A stretch of 64,000 nt of DNA. Source: Micavibrio sp. UBA6212. Its GTDB lineage: Bacteria > Pseudomonadota > Alphaproteobacteria > Micavibrionales > Micavibrionaceae. The translations under genes were made by a program, and so were the position numbers. Below, one piece after another: positions 1 through 9,562 of the stretch; position 1 is the first letter of the stretch; every line of letters begins with the position of its first letter. The stretch spans positions 192,116 to 256,115 of the forward strand of contig DISK01000010.1 in NCBI GenBank assembly GCA_002421905.1, in the 5' to 3' direction. The notes beneath the pieces are model-generated. The model saw only the letters and a program-made list of their open reading frames with translations, made no database searches and was not told where the DNA came from.

Positions 1-1345
1 CGTTATCAGAAACTGCCAACTGCAATCCCCGAGGCCCAGTCATGAGAGTAAGATCAACTTCTCCTTTTTCCGGATCGGTAAACTTGACAGCATTGGATAA
101 TAAATTGGTCAAAATGATGGTAACAAACTTCTTGTCCATGACAACATTCGTCTGTTCCAATTTGATATGGGTGCGGATTTTATGTCCGCGCGCCAGATTG
201 GCCTGTTCTTCAGAAAGAAGCATAACCAGTTCCGCAATATCGAATTTCTCGACATTCAGATCAAGTTTTCCGGTTTTAAGAAGGTTGGAAGACAAGACAG
301 CCTCCATCATATTCACCGTGCGGGAAACTGCCGATCTGATCGTCCTCAACCGGACTTTCATCTCATCATCCGACATACACTTGCCTAAACGCTCCAGAAT
401 CTGGGCGTTTCCATCGACAATCGCCAACGGGGTGCGGAATTCATGACTAACCATGCTGATAAATTGTTTTTGCAAAGAACTTGCTTCCTGCTCGGCGGTC
501 AACGCCTTTTCCAACAAAGCCTGCTGTTTGGCCAAAGCATATTCCTGCTCTTTATAGGTCGTAATATTGGTGGTCGAAACAATAGTCCCCTGCTCATGAG
601 GCAAATCAACCGCAGTCATCCTCAAATGTGTCCCATTATCGAGACGGAATTCAAACTGGCCTTGCAGCTTGATCCAGAAATCCAGAGCATCCTGATATCT
701 AGGGTCATGCTGTCCTACACCCATTTCTCTGGCGATGGCCTCGAATACTTTTTGAACAGGCGTGCCACGCACAAACAATTCACGGCTTTTGGGGTATAAT
801 TTCAAATAATGCTGACTGACATAAAAGATACGTTTCTGGCGGTCAAACACGATAAACGCATCAGCAGACACTGACAAAAACCCCAGAAAGGCATTATATT
901 CGTCTTCCTGCAGGCGTGCATTCAGACGCATAATTCCTTTTTTCAGCTTATGATTAAAAATATTTGTGAACTCCGGCAGCCCCAATATTTCCATATTATA
1001 AATGGCATCATATTTAGCCGACAGAATATGCAACCTCTTCCGGATATCCGGCTCACGCGTAATCGCGATAATATCGGCAACAACTCCTGAAATCCGGCTT
1101 AATTGTTCTGCAATCTCAAGATTGGCCTCGGAAGCTTCATCCACAAGGACAAACACAACGGCACTGTCATAGGCCTCAGCAAACAGCTCTTCCTTCGTTT
1201 GGGGGGTGGATACAACAACGTCAAAGCCTGGAATAAGATCCCAGATCAGCTTGGTAAGCTCAAATTCCCCCGAATCTCCATAAATAGAGATAATCGGGGA
1301 CGACCTTTTACGTAAGTCAACGGATGTGGGGAACTCATGGGACAC
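1..1345 (-). CDS. Sensor histidine kinase, N-terminal part (C-terminus off window)
   Basis: Read from the reverse strand; 448 codons are visible and the frame is still open at base 1. The order is: a receiver-like domain (about residues 15-130) without a clear Asp phosphorylation site, a PAS sensor (about 135-265), a short coiled coil, a HisKA dimerisation domain with the motif MVSHEFRTPLA (phosphoryl-accepting His301), and the start of an ATPase domain with the N-box TNLLSNAVKF. It should autophosphorylate on His and pass phosphate to an unseen response regulator. GTG at 1345 is the first usable start in the open frame; there is no ATG between it and the upstream in-frame stop, so the start is uncertain. 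It is divergent from rplU. The ligand is unknown. Confidence 0.85.
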   Translation of the reverse strand, partial: MSHEFPTSVDLRKRSSPIISIYGDSGEFELTKLIWDLIPGFDVVVSTPQTKEELFAEAYDSAVVFVLVDEASEANLEIAEQLSRISGVVADIIAITREPDIRKRLHILSAKYDAIYNMEILGLPEFTNIFNHKLKKGIMRLNARLQEDEYNAFLGFLSVSADAFIVFDRQKRIFYVSQHYLKLYPKSRELFVRGTPVQKVFEAIAREMGVGQHDPRYQDALDFWIKLQGQFEFRLDNGTHLRMTAVDLPHEQGTIVSTTNITTYKEQEYALAKQQALLEKALTAEQEASSLQKQFISMVSHEFRTPLAIVDGNAQILERLGKCMSDDEMKVRLRTIRSAVSRTVNMMEAVLSSNLLKTGKLDLNVEKFDIAELVMLLSEEQANLARGHKIRTHIKLEQTNVVMDKKFVTIILTNLLSNAVKFTDPEKGEVDLTLMTGPRGLQLAVSDN

Positions 1346-1372
1346 GATTAAAATACTCCAAGCAACAGTTTC

Positions 1373-1402
1373 TTGACATTGGGTAAATAAATCGTTTATA
1401 AG
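1373..1402 (+). promoter_or_regulatory. Sigma70-type promoter of the rplU-rpmA operon
   Basis: A perfect TTGACA (1373-1378) is followed after 18 bases by TATAAG (1397-1402). It lies about 80 bases before rplU, in the divergent region with the sensor kinase, which suits a strongly expressed ribosomal protein operon. Confidence 0.8.
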
Positions 1403-1439
1403 CGCCAAACTAAGTTAATATTTATACCAACCAAAAAGA

Positions 1440-1455
1440 CCCCTTTTCAAAGGGG
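1440..1455 (+). promoter_or_regulatory. Hairpin in the rplU mRNA leader
   Basis: Perfect inverted repeat CCCCTTT/AAAGGGG about 28 bases before the rplU ATG, inside the predicted transcript. It could be an attenuation or ribosomal-protein autoregulation element, but only the stem is seen and no family match can be claimed. Confidence 0.4.
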
Positions 1456-1483
1456 ATTTGTCGAAAGAAGCAAAGGTAAAACC

Positions 1484-1798
1484 ATGTTTGCAGTAATCCG
1501 TACAGGTGGAAAGCAATATAAAGTTGCCCAAGACACCTATCTACAAGTCGAAAAAATTGACGCCGAAGTTGGCGCAAAAATCGACATCACCGACGTTCTG
1601 ATGATCTCGAACGGCGATCAAACCACAGTTGGCGCACCAATTATCGAAGGCGCAAAAGTTGTGGCAGAAATTCTTGAACAAGGGCGTGGAGACAAAGTTA
1701 TCATCTTCAAAAAACGCCGTCGTCAGAACTATCGTCGTAAAAACGGTCACCGTCAGTTGCTGACCACCATCAAAATCACGGAAATCAAAGCCGCCTAA
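1484..1798 (+). CDS. rplU: Large ribosomal subunit protein bL21
   Basis: 104 residues, the usual length. The start [14 protein letters not shown] and the basic stretch [17 protein letters not shown] are characteristic of L21, which binds 23S rRNA in the large subunit. The ATG follows an AAAGG-type ribosome site. It is first in the rplU-rpmA operon, 37 bases ahead of rpmA, driven by the promoter at 1373-1402. The next gene, obgE, encodes the GTPase that acts on 50S assembly, which is the common bacterial order. Confidence 0.98.
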   Translation: MFAVIRTGGKQYKVAQDTYLQVEKIDAEVGAKIDITDVLMISNGDQTTVGAPIIEGAKVVAEILEQGRGDKVIIFKKRRRQNYRRKNGHRQLLTTIKITEIKAA

Positions 1799-1835
1799 TT
1801 GATTTGGCAGGCACGCAAACGAAAGGAATTATATT

Positions 1836-2120
1836 ATGGCACACAAGAAGGCAGGCGGTAGCTCGAGAAACGGACGCGACACAGCGGGTCGTCGTTTGGG
1901 CGTGAAATGTTTTGGCGGAGAATCTGTTATTCCCGGAAACATCATCATCCGTCAACGCGGAACAAAGTATAAACAAGGTAAAAATGTTGGTATCGGTAAA
2001 GACCATACCCTGTTTGCTTTGATTGATGGACAAGTTTTGTTCACTCGTGACGAAAATGACCGTCCGATTGTTCATGTTGTACCAAGCAATGACGCACAAC
2101 AGCCCCAAGCGGCGGAATAA
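1836..2120 (+). CDS. rpmA: Large ribosomal subunit protein bL27
   Basis: 94 residues beginning [20 protein letters not shown], the typical L27 start without the N-terminal cleavage extension seen in Firmicutes. In the family the N-terminal tail reaches the peptidyl transferase centre and helps place tRNA. A strong AAAGGA ribosome site precedes the ATG. The C-terminal tail after HVVPS is short and Gln/Ala-rich. A Rho-independent terminator follows at 2143, so obgE downstream is reached by read-through or by a promoter not identified. Confidence 0.98.
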   Translation: MAHKKAGGSSRNGRDTAGRRLGVKCFGGESVIPGNIIIRQRGTKYKQGKNVGIGKDHTLFALIDGQVLFTRDENDRPIVHVVPSNDAQQPQAAE

Positions 2121-2142
2121 TCCGACATACAAGGATTTGAGA

Positions 2143-2169
2143 ACCCGCCCTCCCAGGCGGGTTTTTGTT
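2143..2169 (+). terminator. Rho-independent terminator after rpmA
   Basis: Stem ACCCGCC/GGCGGGT with a 6-base loop, followed by TTTTGTTT. It ends 15 bases before the obgE ATG, so it probably lowers obgE expression relative to the ribosomal proteins. Confidence 0.9.
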
Positions 2170-2183
2170 TAGGAAAAGCAAAA

Positions 2184-3239
2184 ATGAAATTTCTCGACGA
2201 AGCAAAAATTTATTTCAAAAGCGGAGACGGCGGTGCCGGATGCGTATCATTCCACCGCGAGAAATTCGTTGAATTCGGTGGCCCTGATGGGGGTAACGGA
2301 GGCCGTGGCGGTGATGTCATTGTCGAGTGTGTTAAAGATCTCAATACCCTCGTTGATTTCCGCTATACCCAGCACTTCAAGGCTGAAAAAGGCCATCATG
2401 GTATGGGGCGCAACCGGACAGGATCAGACGGAAAAGACGTCATTGTACGCGTTCCAGTCGGCACTGAACTTCTTGATGAAGACAAAGAAGAAATCCTCAT
2501 GGACTTCACGGAACCGGGCCAACGCAAAGTTTTTCTGCGCGGTGGTGACGGTGGATTCGGTAATGCCCATTATAAAAGCCCGACCAATCAGGCTCCCCGC
2601 AAATGCACCCCCGGCTGGCCCGGCCAGGAAATGGGCATTTGGTTACGCTTGAAACTGATTGCCGATGTTGGTCTGGTCGGAATGCCTAACGCAGGAAAAT
2701 CAACCTTTCTGGCCGCCAACTCAGCCGCCAAGCCAAAAATTGCAGATTATCCCTTTACGACCCTTCATCCAAATCTCGGCGTCGTGAAGGTCGAAAGCTA
2801 TGATTTTGTTTTGGCGGACATTCCCGGGCTTATTGAGGGAGCCAATGAAGGCGTCGGCCTAGGCACACGTTTTCTGGGTCATATAGAAAGAACAGCAGTT
2901 TTACTGCATCTTATAGACATTACTTCAGAAGATCCTTTAGAAAGTTATCATATCATACGGCATGAACTGGAAGAATATGGCGCTGACCTCTCGGATAAGC
3001 ACGAAATTATCGCTCTGAATAAAATTGATTCCGTTGACAAAGAAATTATGGTAAATATAGCCGATCAGTTTGAAAACGAACTTGGCGTGCGACCGTGGCT
3101 CATCTCGGGTGTGACCAAAGAAGGCATCCGCCCTCTTCTGTTCAAACTGGTGGAAATTATAAAAGAAGAAAAAAACGAACGTGATAGAGATGACAACCCA
3201 ACAGATGACAGCTACCAAGGACCAGACGCAACTGCATGA
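2184..3239 (+). CDS. obgE: Obg/CgtA ribosome-assembly GTPase
   Basis: 351 residues. The glycine-rich Obg fold fills about residues 1-158 ([29 protein letters not shown]), followed by the GTPase domain with G1 [10 protein letters not shown]3 [10 protein letters not shown]4 NKID and a G5-like SGVT. Obg binds the 50S subunit and links its maturation to growth and (p)ppGpp. A short acidic C-terminal tail replaces the longer extension of some relatives. The last 59 bases overlap the proposed proB start, implying translational coupling. Confidence 0.97.
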   Translation: MKFLDEAKIYFKSGDGGAGCVSFHREKFVEFGGPDGGNGGRGGDVIVECVKDLNTLVDFRYTQHFKAEKGHHGMGRNRTGSDGKDVIVRVPVGTELLDEDKEEILMDFTEPGQRKVFLRGGDGGFGNAHYKSPTNQAPRKCTPGWPGQEMGIWLRLKLIADVGLVGMPNAGKSTFLAANSAAKPKIADYPFTTLHPNLGVVKVESYDFVLADIPGLIEGANEGVGLGTRFLGHIERTAVLLHLIDITSEDPLESYHIIRHELEEYGADLSDKHEIIALNKIDSVDKEIMVNIADQFENELGVRPWLISGVTKEGIRPLLFKLVEIIKEEKNERDRDDNPTDDSYQGPDATA

Positions 3240-4092
3240 ACGTATTGCGGCAACCCGACGCTTCATGGCCAAAATTGGCTCCAACAAGATAGCCTGTACT
3301 GAAAAAAATATTGTCCATTACAACTGGGTCAGAAAGTTCATATCGAACATCAATACTCTTGATCGGGAATTTTCGTTGACTAGTTCAGGAGCAATTGCAC
3401 TGGAACGCGTATTGGGCGACAGACCTGCCCCAAAAACAACCGCAGAAAAACAGGCCTATGCGGCCTTTGGTCAAATCAAATTGATGGGACTATACCAGCA
3501 AGCCTCAATTCCACACGGCATAGCTCCAGCGCAAGTCCTGGTCACCAAAAAAAGTCTATCAACAACAGAAGGGTTTGCAAATATTCAAGGAACCATGAAA
3601 ACCATACGTGATCTGGGTGGAATGGTTGTTGCAAATGAAAACGATACCGTTGCAACCGAGGAAATCAGGTTTGGTGACAATGACACCCTCTCTGCCTTTG
3701 CTGCCGCGGCAGATGGGGCAGACACGCTTATTTTGATTACAGATGTCGATGGATTTTATACAGCCAATCCTAAGAAAAATCCTGATGCAAAACATCTCCC
3801 TATCATCGAACATGTCGATACAAACATAATTCTCGCGGCAACAGGCCCGATTGGCGATCACTCGCGGGGTGGTATGGAAACAAAACTCGAAGCAGCAAGA
3901 ATCGCTGCAAGCTATGGGATAGATACCTTTATCATTGATGGAACATCACCAGACTGCATCACAGAGTTCTTTAACGGAAATGCGCAATGCACTCTTATCA
4001 AATCAACAGCCTTTGACCATTATAAGGGCGATCACCGCAAGCTGATTGATATTGCAAAGGAAGACTATCTAAGCGCAAGGATACCATCGTAG
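3181..4092 (+). CDS. proB: Glutamate 5-kinase, short form without PUA domain
   Basis: An amino acid kinase-fold protein: KIGSNKI corresponds to the ProB phosphate-binding loop, [12 protein letters not shown] to the glutamate-binding segment, and [27 protein letters not shown] and [11 protein letters not shown] follow in ProB order. It should phosphorylate L-glutamate as the first step of proline synthesis. At about 300 residues it ends after the kinase domain and lacks the roughly 100-residue PUA domain of E. coli ProB. The start is uncertain: GTG 3181 gives the longest form, while ATG 3190 and 3205 are also possible; all overlap obgE. No proA lies beside it. The usual DPR after the TDVDG segment is replaced by NPK. 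Confidence 0.85.
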   Translation: MIEMTTQQMTATKDQTQLHERIAATRRFMAKIGSNKIACTEKNIVHYNWVRKFISNINTLDREFSLTSSGAIALERVLGDRPAPKTTAEKQAYAAFGQIKLMGLYQQASIPHGIAPAQVLVTKKSLSTTEGFANIQGTMKTIRDLGGMVVANENDTVATEEIRFGDNDTLSAFAAAADGADTLILITDVDGFYTANPKKNPDAKHLPIIEHVDTNIILAATGPIGDHSRGGMETKLEAARIAASYGIDTFIIDGTSPDCITEFFNGNAQCTLIKSTAFDHYKGDHRKLIDIAKEDYLSARIPS

Positions 4093-4159
4093 GAATTAAA
4101 TCCTTTACTTTTTCCAAAGTTTGTGCAAAGATAAACCCACGTACAAACAGCACACTTCG

Positions 4160-4188
4160 CCCTGTCACGCATGCGACAGGGATTTTTG
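4160..4188 (+). terminator. Rho-independent terminator after proB
   Basis: Stem CCCTGTC/GACAGGG (4160-4166 and 4175-4181), 8-base loop, then ATTTTTG. It closes the rplU-proB transcription block ahead of the hydrolase. Confidence 0.8.
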
Positions 4189-4250
4189 CTGAATAAAAAA
4201 ACGTTTTTTGATGATAAAAGATGCAAAAAGTCGCAAACGAACTATTATGA

Positions 4251-5156
4251 ATGACCATGGAAACACATACACTCGACACGTACACGCCATCAAAAAAAGC
4301 TTACAAACTCCATTACAAAATATGGGGCGAAAACAACCCGCCTGAAAACACGCTGGTTTGTGTTCACGGCCTCACCGGAAATTCCGGTGATTTCAAATAT
4401 GTTGGCGAATATCTTTCGACCCGCAACAATATGCGCGTTGTCGCCATCGACATGGCGGGCCGCAACGACAGCGATTATTTCGATGATCCGCTTGATTATA
4501 ACTTTACCCAATATCTCGCCGACCTTGACGCATTACTAAAAGAGATTGGTTGCACAGCCCCCTCTTCTTGCGACTGGCTTGGGACTTCAATGGGTGGTTT
4601 GCTTGGCTTTTATGTCGCCGCACGCGAAAATTCACCGATACGCCGGCTGATCCTTGATGATGTGGGCATTGAAGTCCCACAGGCCGATCTGCAATTTATC
4701 GCGCAATATATTACTGTGACGGCTGAATACGAAAAAATTGAAGACCTTGTCCCCCTACTCAAAATGGCATTGGGAAGCCCCTATTCTCGCGGAAACATGA
4801 ACGAAGACCAATGGCTGCATTTCGCAACGACCTACCTCCGTAAGAACGCTGCTGGAAAATACGCCCGCAATATGGATGATAAAATTGCCGTAATGTTTCA
4901 AAAAGAGCCGCTGGGGAAAATTGATTTGATACAGCTTTGGGAACATATCCCACAACCCACGTTAGCGCTGCGCGGGGGACTATCAACACTCTTCCCTGCA
5001 AAGGTCGCAGAAAAAATGCAATCCACCAAAGTTGGAGACCCCATGGATCTGGTTGTCCTGCCTGACTGTGGACACGTCCCGTCCCTATACAGAGACGACC
5101 AGATTGAAATTATTGCGAACTGGCTTCTGCGGACACAGCCAGTTGCGGCGGCGTAA
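4251..5156 (+). CDS. Alpha/beta hydrolase-fold protein
   Basis: 301 residues. The oxyanion-region motif VHGLTGN, the core strand VVAIDMAGRNDSD, the nucleophile elbow GTSMGG with Ser113, and DCGHVPS near the C-terminus (likely catalytic His) fit a serine alpha/beta hydrolase. No signal peptide is seen, so it is probably cytosolic. The substrate cannot be deduced. The start is ATG 4251 or ATG 4257; neither has a good ribosome site. Its 3' end overlaps the convergent CorC-like gene by 47 bases. Confidence 0.9.
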   Translation: MTMETHTLDTYTPSKKAYKLHYKIWGENNPPENTLVCVHGLTGNSGDFKYVGEYLSTRNNMRVVAIDMAGRNDSDYFDDPLDYNFTQYLADLDALLKEIGCTAPSSCDWLGTSMGGLLGFYVAARENSPIRRLILDDVGIEVPQADLQFIAQYITVTAEYEKIEDLVPLLKMALGSPYSRGNMNEDQWLHFATTYLRKNAAGKYARNMDDKIAVMFQKEPLGKIDLIQLWEHIPQPTLALRGGLSTLFPAKVAEKMQSTKVGDPMDLVVLPDCGHVPSLYRDDQIEIIANWLLRTQPVAAA

Positions 5157-6402
5157 TACGGACAAGTGTAATCTGGTTACGTTGGCGTCTGATAACTTCC
5201 AACTGAAATCCGTGGAATTTGAATTTCTGTCCGGCTTTGGGAATTTGTCTGGTTTCATACAATAATAAACCGGCCACAGTGCAATAATCGTCGTCCGGCA
5301 ACTCCCAATCAAGTTCTCGACGCAGATCACGAATGGTCACATCTCCATTCACCATGTACGACCCGTTAGGCTGAACACGAACACCATTGATGTGATTGTC
5401 ATGCTCGTCGGTAATCTCCCCGACAATTTCTTCCAGAATATCTTCGAGCGTAACAATCCCTTCAAAGGAGCCGTATTCATCAACTATAAAGGCGAAATGC
5501 TCTCCCCTATCACGGAATGCCTGCAACTGGTCATACAAAATCGTGGTGTCCGGAATAAACCACGGATCATTGGCAATTTCTTCCAGATCAATCTGCGAGA
5601 AATCACCACGGACACTTTTCAACTCACGCAGCAACCACTTGGTATGGATAACACCGACAATATTGTCAGGGCTTTCACGGTATAGCGGGATCCGGGAATA
5701 TGGACACTTCATAATCTCATCAACCAGAACCTCGATCTGCTCATCCAGATCAAGCATTACAACATTCTTACGGTGGATCATAACCTCATCGACAGACACA
5801 TCGGCCAGATCAAGAATAGAACGCAACATGGCGCGCTGCTTCTGGACATCCTCTTCAGGGCCGGTATGCATATCAATGACACCGCGCAACATCTCAAGGT
5901 GGGCTCCGGCTTGAACTTTCGAGATATCAACTCCGAACACCGCCAAAGAGAGCCGGACAATTTTGGTAATAACCGCCGTAACTGGAGCAAAAATATAGAT
6001 GACCGCATAGACAATTGGCGAAACAAAACGCGCCATAGTATTGGCGTGATGCAATGCATAGGTCTTGGGAAGAACTTCCGAGAAAATAACGACAAGTACC
6101 GTCATGATAGCGGATGCATAAACGACCCCGCTATCCCCGAACAAGGCAATCAACATTCCGGCAGCCAACGATGAGGCCGTAATATTGACGATATTATTTC
6201 CCAATAACAATCCGCCGATCATGCGCTCTTTATTGGAAAGAATTTTATTGACCAACTTCGCACGTTTATCTCCATTCTTTTCTGCTGAATGCATCCGCGC
6301 CGGCGATACTGCGGTCAAGGCTGTCTCAGAACCAGAAAAGAAAGCTGATAAAACAAGAAGTATAAAAATACCGATAAGAGAGATAATCAACCCTATTGTC
6401 AT
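5110..6402 (-). CDS. CNNM/CorC-family transporter-associated protein (DUF21-CBS-CorC)
   Basis: 430 residues: a four-helix membrane domain DUF21 (residues about 1-180, with FFSGSETALTA and VLPKTYA), a CBS pair (about 200-330, including FIVDEYGSFEGIVTLEDILEEIVGEI), and a CorC_HlyC domain (about 345-420). Family members are linked to Mg2+/Co2+ efflux and were formerly called hemolysins; transport here is inferred. It starts 3 bases after the aroKB stop on the same strand, so the two are probably co-transcribed, an order often seen in alphaproteobacteria. Confidence 0.93.
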   Translation of the reverse strand: MTIGLIISLIGIFILLVLSAFFSGSETALTAVSPARMHSAEKNGDKRAKLVNKILSNKERMIGGLLLGNNIVNITASSLAAGMLIALFGDSGVVYASAIMTVLVVIFSEVLPKTYALHHANTMARFVSPIVYAVIYIFAPVTAVITKIVRLSLAVFGVDISKVQAGAHLEMLRGVIDMHTGPEEDVQKQRAMLRSILDLADVSVDEVMIHRKNVVMLDLDEQIEVLVDEIMKCPYSRIPLYRESPDNIVGVIHTKWLLRELKSVRGDFSQIDLEEIANDPWFIPDTTILYDQLQAFRDRGEHFAFIVDEYGSFEGIVTLEDILEEIVGEITDEHDNHINGVRVQPNGSYMVNGDVTIRDLRRELDWELPDDDYCTVAGLLLYETRQIPKAGQKFKFHGFQLEVIRRQRNQITLVRITPPQLAVSAEASSQ

Positions 6403-6405
6403 TTA

Positions 6406-8106
6406 CTACATAGACCCTTCAAGAATACTTGCGACCAAAGCTTCATCGACACTTGATTCAAGATCAGCCACTCCGATACGCTTTAGAACAACAAATTTCA
6501 AACCATGCACATCGGTTTTCTTGTCTTTTTTCATCGCAGAGATCAGATCATTGACCGTAACGGGTGTTTTGAATTCAACATCACGAATTTCTGTCTTAAG
6601 CCCCAAAAAATGGAGATGGTTATAAATCTTGTCCACATCATCTTGAGCAAGATATCCCAAACGTTGGGACAATCGCGCAGCCAGAACCATTCCGATGGAT
6701 ACAGCCTCACCATGAAGCAATGTCCCATCATATCCGGCGTTAGCCTCAAGAGCATGGGCAAAAGTATGCCCAAAATTAAGCAAGGCCCGCTCTCCGCTTT
6801 TTTCTTTTTCGTCTTTGGCTACGATCTCGGCCTTCTTGTGACATCCGGTTTCAATGGCGCGCATGGTCTGGCTCAAATTCCCGTCCAGCATCAACGCCCC
6901 ATTTTCTCCCAACCACTCAAAAAAAGCCTCATCACCGATCAACCCGTACTTGACGATCTCGGCATAACCCGACAGCCACTCACGACGCGGTAATGTCATC
7001 AAGGTGTCCAAATCAATAACAACTGTGCGGGGCTGATAGAATGTCCCGACGATATTTTTAGCCGACTTGGAATTGATTGCGGCTTTGCCCCCGACAGAGC
7101 TGTCAACTTGAGACAGTAAAGTGGTCGGCACCTGAATAAAATCAACTCCACGCATAATAGTCGCAGCTGCAAATCCGGCCAGATCCCCAATCACACCCCC
7201 ACCAACAGCAAACACAACCGAGTCACGCTTGACTCCATTATCAATCATCCACTCCAAAACAGCCTGATACCGTTCGAATGATTTGGTTTGTTCCCCCGGG
7301 GCCAATTCCATCATAGATACAGACTTCATCAAGGGCTTTAGTGTTTTCACAAAAGAATCTGTTATCCGCTCGCGGACATTATAATCGGTTATAATAAAAG
7401 CATCTCTACCCTGTAACTCATGCGCCAGCCACAATTCCGGCTGCTTGATCAGACCGCTTCCGATAAAAATCGGATAACTGCGATCTGTCACCGTGACTGT
7501 CATACACATCGCATCAGGAACAAAGGATTCTTTTTCCTGATCCGAAGCACGGTCATATAAATACTCCCGTATTTGCAACAGCACCCGATTGGCCATTTCG
7601 TCAGGGGTCAGACCATCATCCAGAACGTGAACATGGGCCTGTGCATAATAGACCCGTCGTCGATCAAGAAGATTTTGCAGCACATCCTCGGGGTTTCCAT
7701 GCTTTAACAATGGACGATCTCCACTCTTGGTGCGATCTACCAAAAGGTGGATAGGCGCATCCATCCATAGAGCAAGACTGCGTTCCTTGATTGCCTGCGT
7801 CGTTTCAGGCACAGTAAACCCACCCCCGCCGCAGGAAATTATACATGGCCCCTGAGATAGCAGATGTTTAATCGTCGTGCGCTCCAGCTCACGGAACGCT
7901 GGCTCTCCATCTTCGGAGAAAATATCCGAAATGGATTTTCCAACCAGCCTGACAATTTCATCATCCGTATCATAGAACGCCCACCCGAGGCGCGAAGCCA
8001 ATAAGCGTCCAACGGTTGTTTTTCCTACACCCATCATCCCGACCAGGACAATCGGGCGCTCCAAAAGTTTTTTAACGTCTTCCTGACAATGCTCAATTTC
8101 AATCAT
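6406..8106 (-). CDS. aroKB: Bifunctional shikimate kinase / 3-dehydroquinate synthase
   Basis: A fused shikimate-pathway enzyme of 566 residues. The N-terminal AroK part (about 1-175) has the P-loop GMMGVGKTT, YDTDDEIV for shikimate binding, and FRELE. The AroB part (about 195-560) has GGGVIGDLAGFAA, QVPTTLLSQVDSSVGGK and NFGHTFAHALE for NAD and metal binding. Together they carry out the second and fifth steps of the pathway, so the fusion joins non-consecutive steps. ATG 8106 is chosen; a TTG 6 bases upstream is possible. No strong ribosome site is visible. The corC-like gene follows directly. Confidence 0.95.
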   Translation of the reverse strand: MIEIEHCQEDVKKLLERPIVLVGMMGVGKTTVGRLLASRLGWAFYDTDDEIVRLVGKSISDIFSEDGEPAFRELERTTIKHLLSQGPCIISCGGGGFTVPETTQAIKERSLALWMDAPIHLLVDRTKSGDRPLLKHGNPEDVLQNLLDRRRVYYAQAHVHVLDDGLTPDEMANRVLLQIREYLYDRASDQEKESFVPDAMCMTVTVTDRSYPIFIGSGLIKQPELWLAHELQGRDAFIITDYNVRERITDSFVKTLKPLMKSVSMMELAPGEQTKSFERYQAVLEWMIDNGVKRDSVVFAVGGGVIGDLAGFAAATIMRGVDFIQVPTTLLSQVDSSVGGKAAINSKSAKNIVGTFYQPRTVVIDLDTLMTLPRREWLSGYAEIVKYGLIGDEAFFEWLGENGALMLDGNLSQTMRAIETGCHKKAEIVAKDEKEKSGERALLNFGHTFAHALEANAGYDGTLLHGEAVSIGMVLAARLSQRLGYLAQDDVDKIYNHLHFLGLKTEIRDVEFKTPVTVNDLISAMKKDKKTDVHGLKFVVLKRIGVADLESSVDEALVASILEGSM

Positions 8107-8217
8107 GTGCAATAAATAAATGAAAAACCACTATTCATAAAGGGAATTTAAGCATTATATAGAACAAATCATTCATTTCACTCGAATCTCAAAATGCATC
8201 ACGAATCAGGAGACGCT

Positions 8218-8355
8218 ATGAAATTTATTAAAACTGTGCTTGCTTTACTTATTTTGGCCCTAATTGCTGGCGGTATCTATCTGGGCGTAGCAGATATTAC
8301 GGTTCCCCAGCAAACCGTCACCAAAGAAGTTTCACCTACCGCCAACAATTCTTAA
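8218..8355 (+). CDS. Small single-span membrane protein (45 aa)
   Basis: A short frame begins with ATG 8218 after a good AGGAG site (8209-8213). It encodes 45 residues: MKFIK, a hydrophobic helix of about 20 residues (TVLALLILALIAGGIYLGVA), then a polar tail ending in TANNS. It is either a membrane-anchored peptide or has an uncleaved signal. It lies 28 bases before the exported protein at 8384 on the same strand and divergent from aroKB. Small proteins with one helix and a tail of this type occur near xerD/aroK in other alphaproteobacteria (from memory). Function unknown. Confidence 0.7.
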   Translation: MKFIKTVLALLILALIAGGIYLGVADITVPQQTVTKEVSPTANNS

Positions 8356-8383
8356 CAACAACCCGACAAGGCGCATTTTTCCT

Positions 8384-9562
8384 ATGATGCAACACCGACC
8401 TTCCTCCCGCAAATATGTCCTTAAGCTGCCCTTGACTGGATTAATCCTGCTGTCAGGATTACTTATTCTTCCCGTTTCAGGCTCACACGCCGAAGAAAGC
8501 GTAACAACGCCCCAAACCGGGACAACACAAACCCCTCCTATTATGCCTAGCAAGATAACCCCTCTACATGACAACAAGAATAATGAGGGATTATCGAAAG
8601 CAGCCCCTGACATCCAGACAATCAAGTCATCTGAAAATCTGGCAGCCCTTGAGAAATTAACCCTCACCCCTGATAGCGATGATTTTAACGCCGGGGAGGA
8701 CTGGAAGAACCTGTCCAGAAAGTCTCTGCTACAGAAATTCTCCACCCTGTCCGCCAAAGATCAAAAATCAGAGGATCGCCACCTGAACATCAACAGATTG
8801 GTGAGTGTCATAGCCAATGAAGGTGACGACCCCACTATTAGTAAAGAATTTCCTCTGGATATCTACTCCTTACGCCTCAAAAAACTGCAGGAGTATGGCT
8901 CAATGGATCAGATTCTTAAGCTATATACTGCCAATCAAGACAGTCCACCAACATCGGAAGCAGCGGAAGCAGGCGTCACCGCCATGCTTTGGGCGCAAGA
9001 ATCAGGTCTGGCCTGTCTGGAGCAAAAAGCCCTCCCTGAGAATATCAGAATCAGCAATAACGCCCTTTGGGATAAAGTTGATCTATTCTGTAAAGGGCTG
9101 CTTGGCCCGGCATCTGGGCAAGACGAGACTCAAAAATTCATTAACGCCTCCCGAATCTATGTCACCGCCACAGATTTAGCTCCCCCCGAATCCATTGAGG
9201 ATTTGAATAAAACAGATCAAATTTCCATTATAGCTTTGGCCAGCATTGGCAAGCTCCCGTCCTCACTCAAAGACAAGGAAGAGCTGAAGAAAATTAACGA
9301 CCTCCCCTTGGCTCTTCTCCTAAAACTTGGGCCTCAGGAGGGTGAAATCAGAGACAATCTGATAGCCCAGGCCCGCGATCGTGCCATGATCTTGCCAGAG
9401 ATCAAGGAGGTAGGGCTACCAGAAGTCCCTGTTCTTCCAAATGAAGACGACGATACGGATACCATAGAGGAAGAAAAGAAAGAGCCAGAACAACCGTCAC
9501 AACCAAGCGAATCTGACTCAGAAGATGAACCTTCAGAAACACTTGAGCCCGAAAATGAATAG
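8384..9562 (+). CDS. Exported acidic protein of unknown function
   Basis: 392 residues. The N-terminus RKYVLKLPLTGLILLSGLLILPVSGSHA looks like a Sec signal peptide with cleavage after AHA-like SHA (about residue 36). The mature part is predicted mostly helical with one Cys pair (CLEQKALP...FCKGLL, about residues 209-235), which could form a periplasmic disulfide. The last 50 residues are nearly all Glu, Asp, Pro and Ser. The gene sits between aroK and xerD, where many alphaproteobacteria keep a large exported protein of unknown role; orthology is inferred from position and the W-FC-LLG pattern only. Confidence 0.8.
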   Translation: MMQHRPSSRKYVLKLPLTGLILLSGLLILPVSGSHAEESVTTPQTGTTQTPPIMPSKITPLHDNKNNEGLSKAAPDIQTIKSSENLAALEKLTLTPDSDDFNAGEDWKNLSRKSLLQKFSTLSAKDQKSEDRHLNINRLVSVIANEGDDPTISKEFPLDIYSLRLKKLQEYGSMDQILKLYTANQDSPPTSEAAEAGVTAMLWAQESGLACLEQKALPENIRISNNALWDKVDLFCKGLLGPASGQDETQKFINASRIYVTATDLAPPESIEDLNKTDQISIIALASIGKLPSSLKDKEELKKINDLPLALLLKLGPQEGEIRDNLIAQARDRAMILPEIKEVGLPEVPVLPNEDDDTDTIEEEKKEPEQPSQPSESDSEDEPSETLEPENE

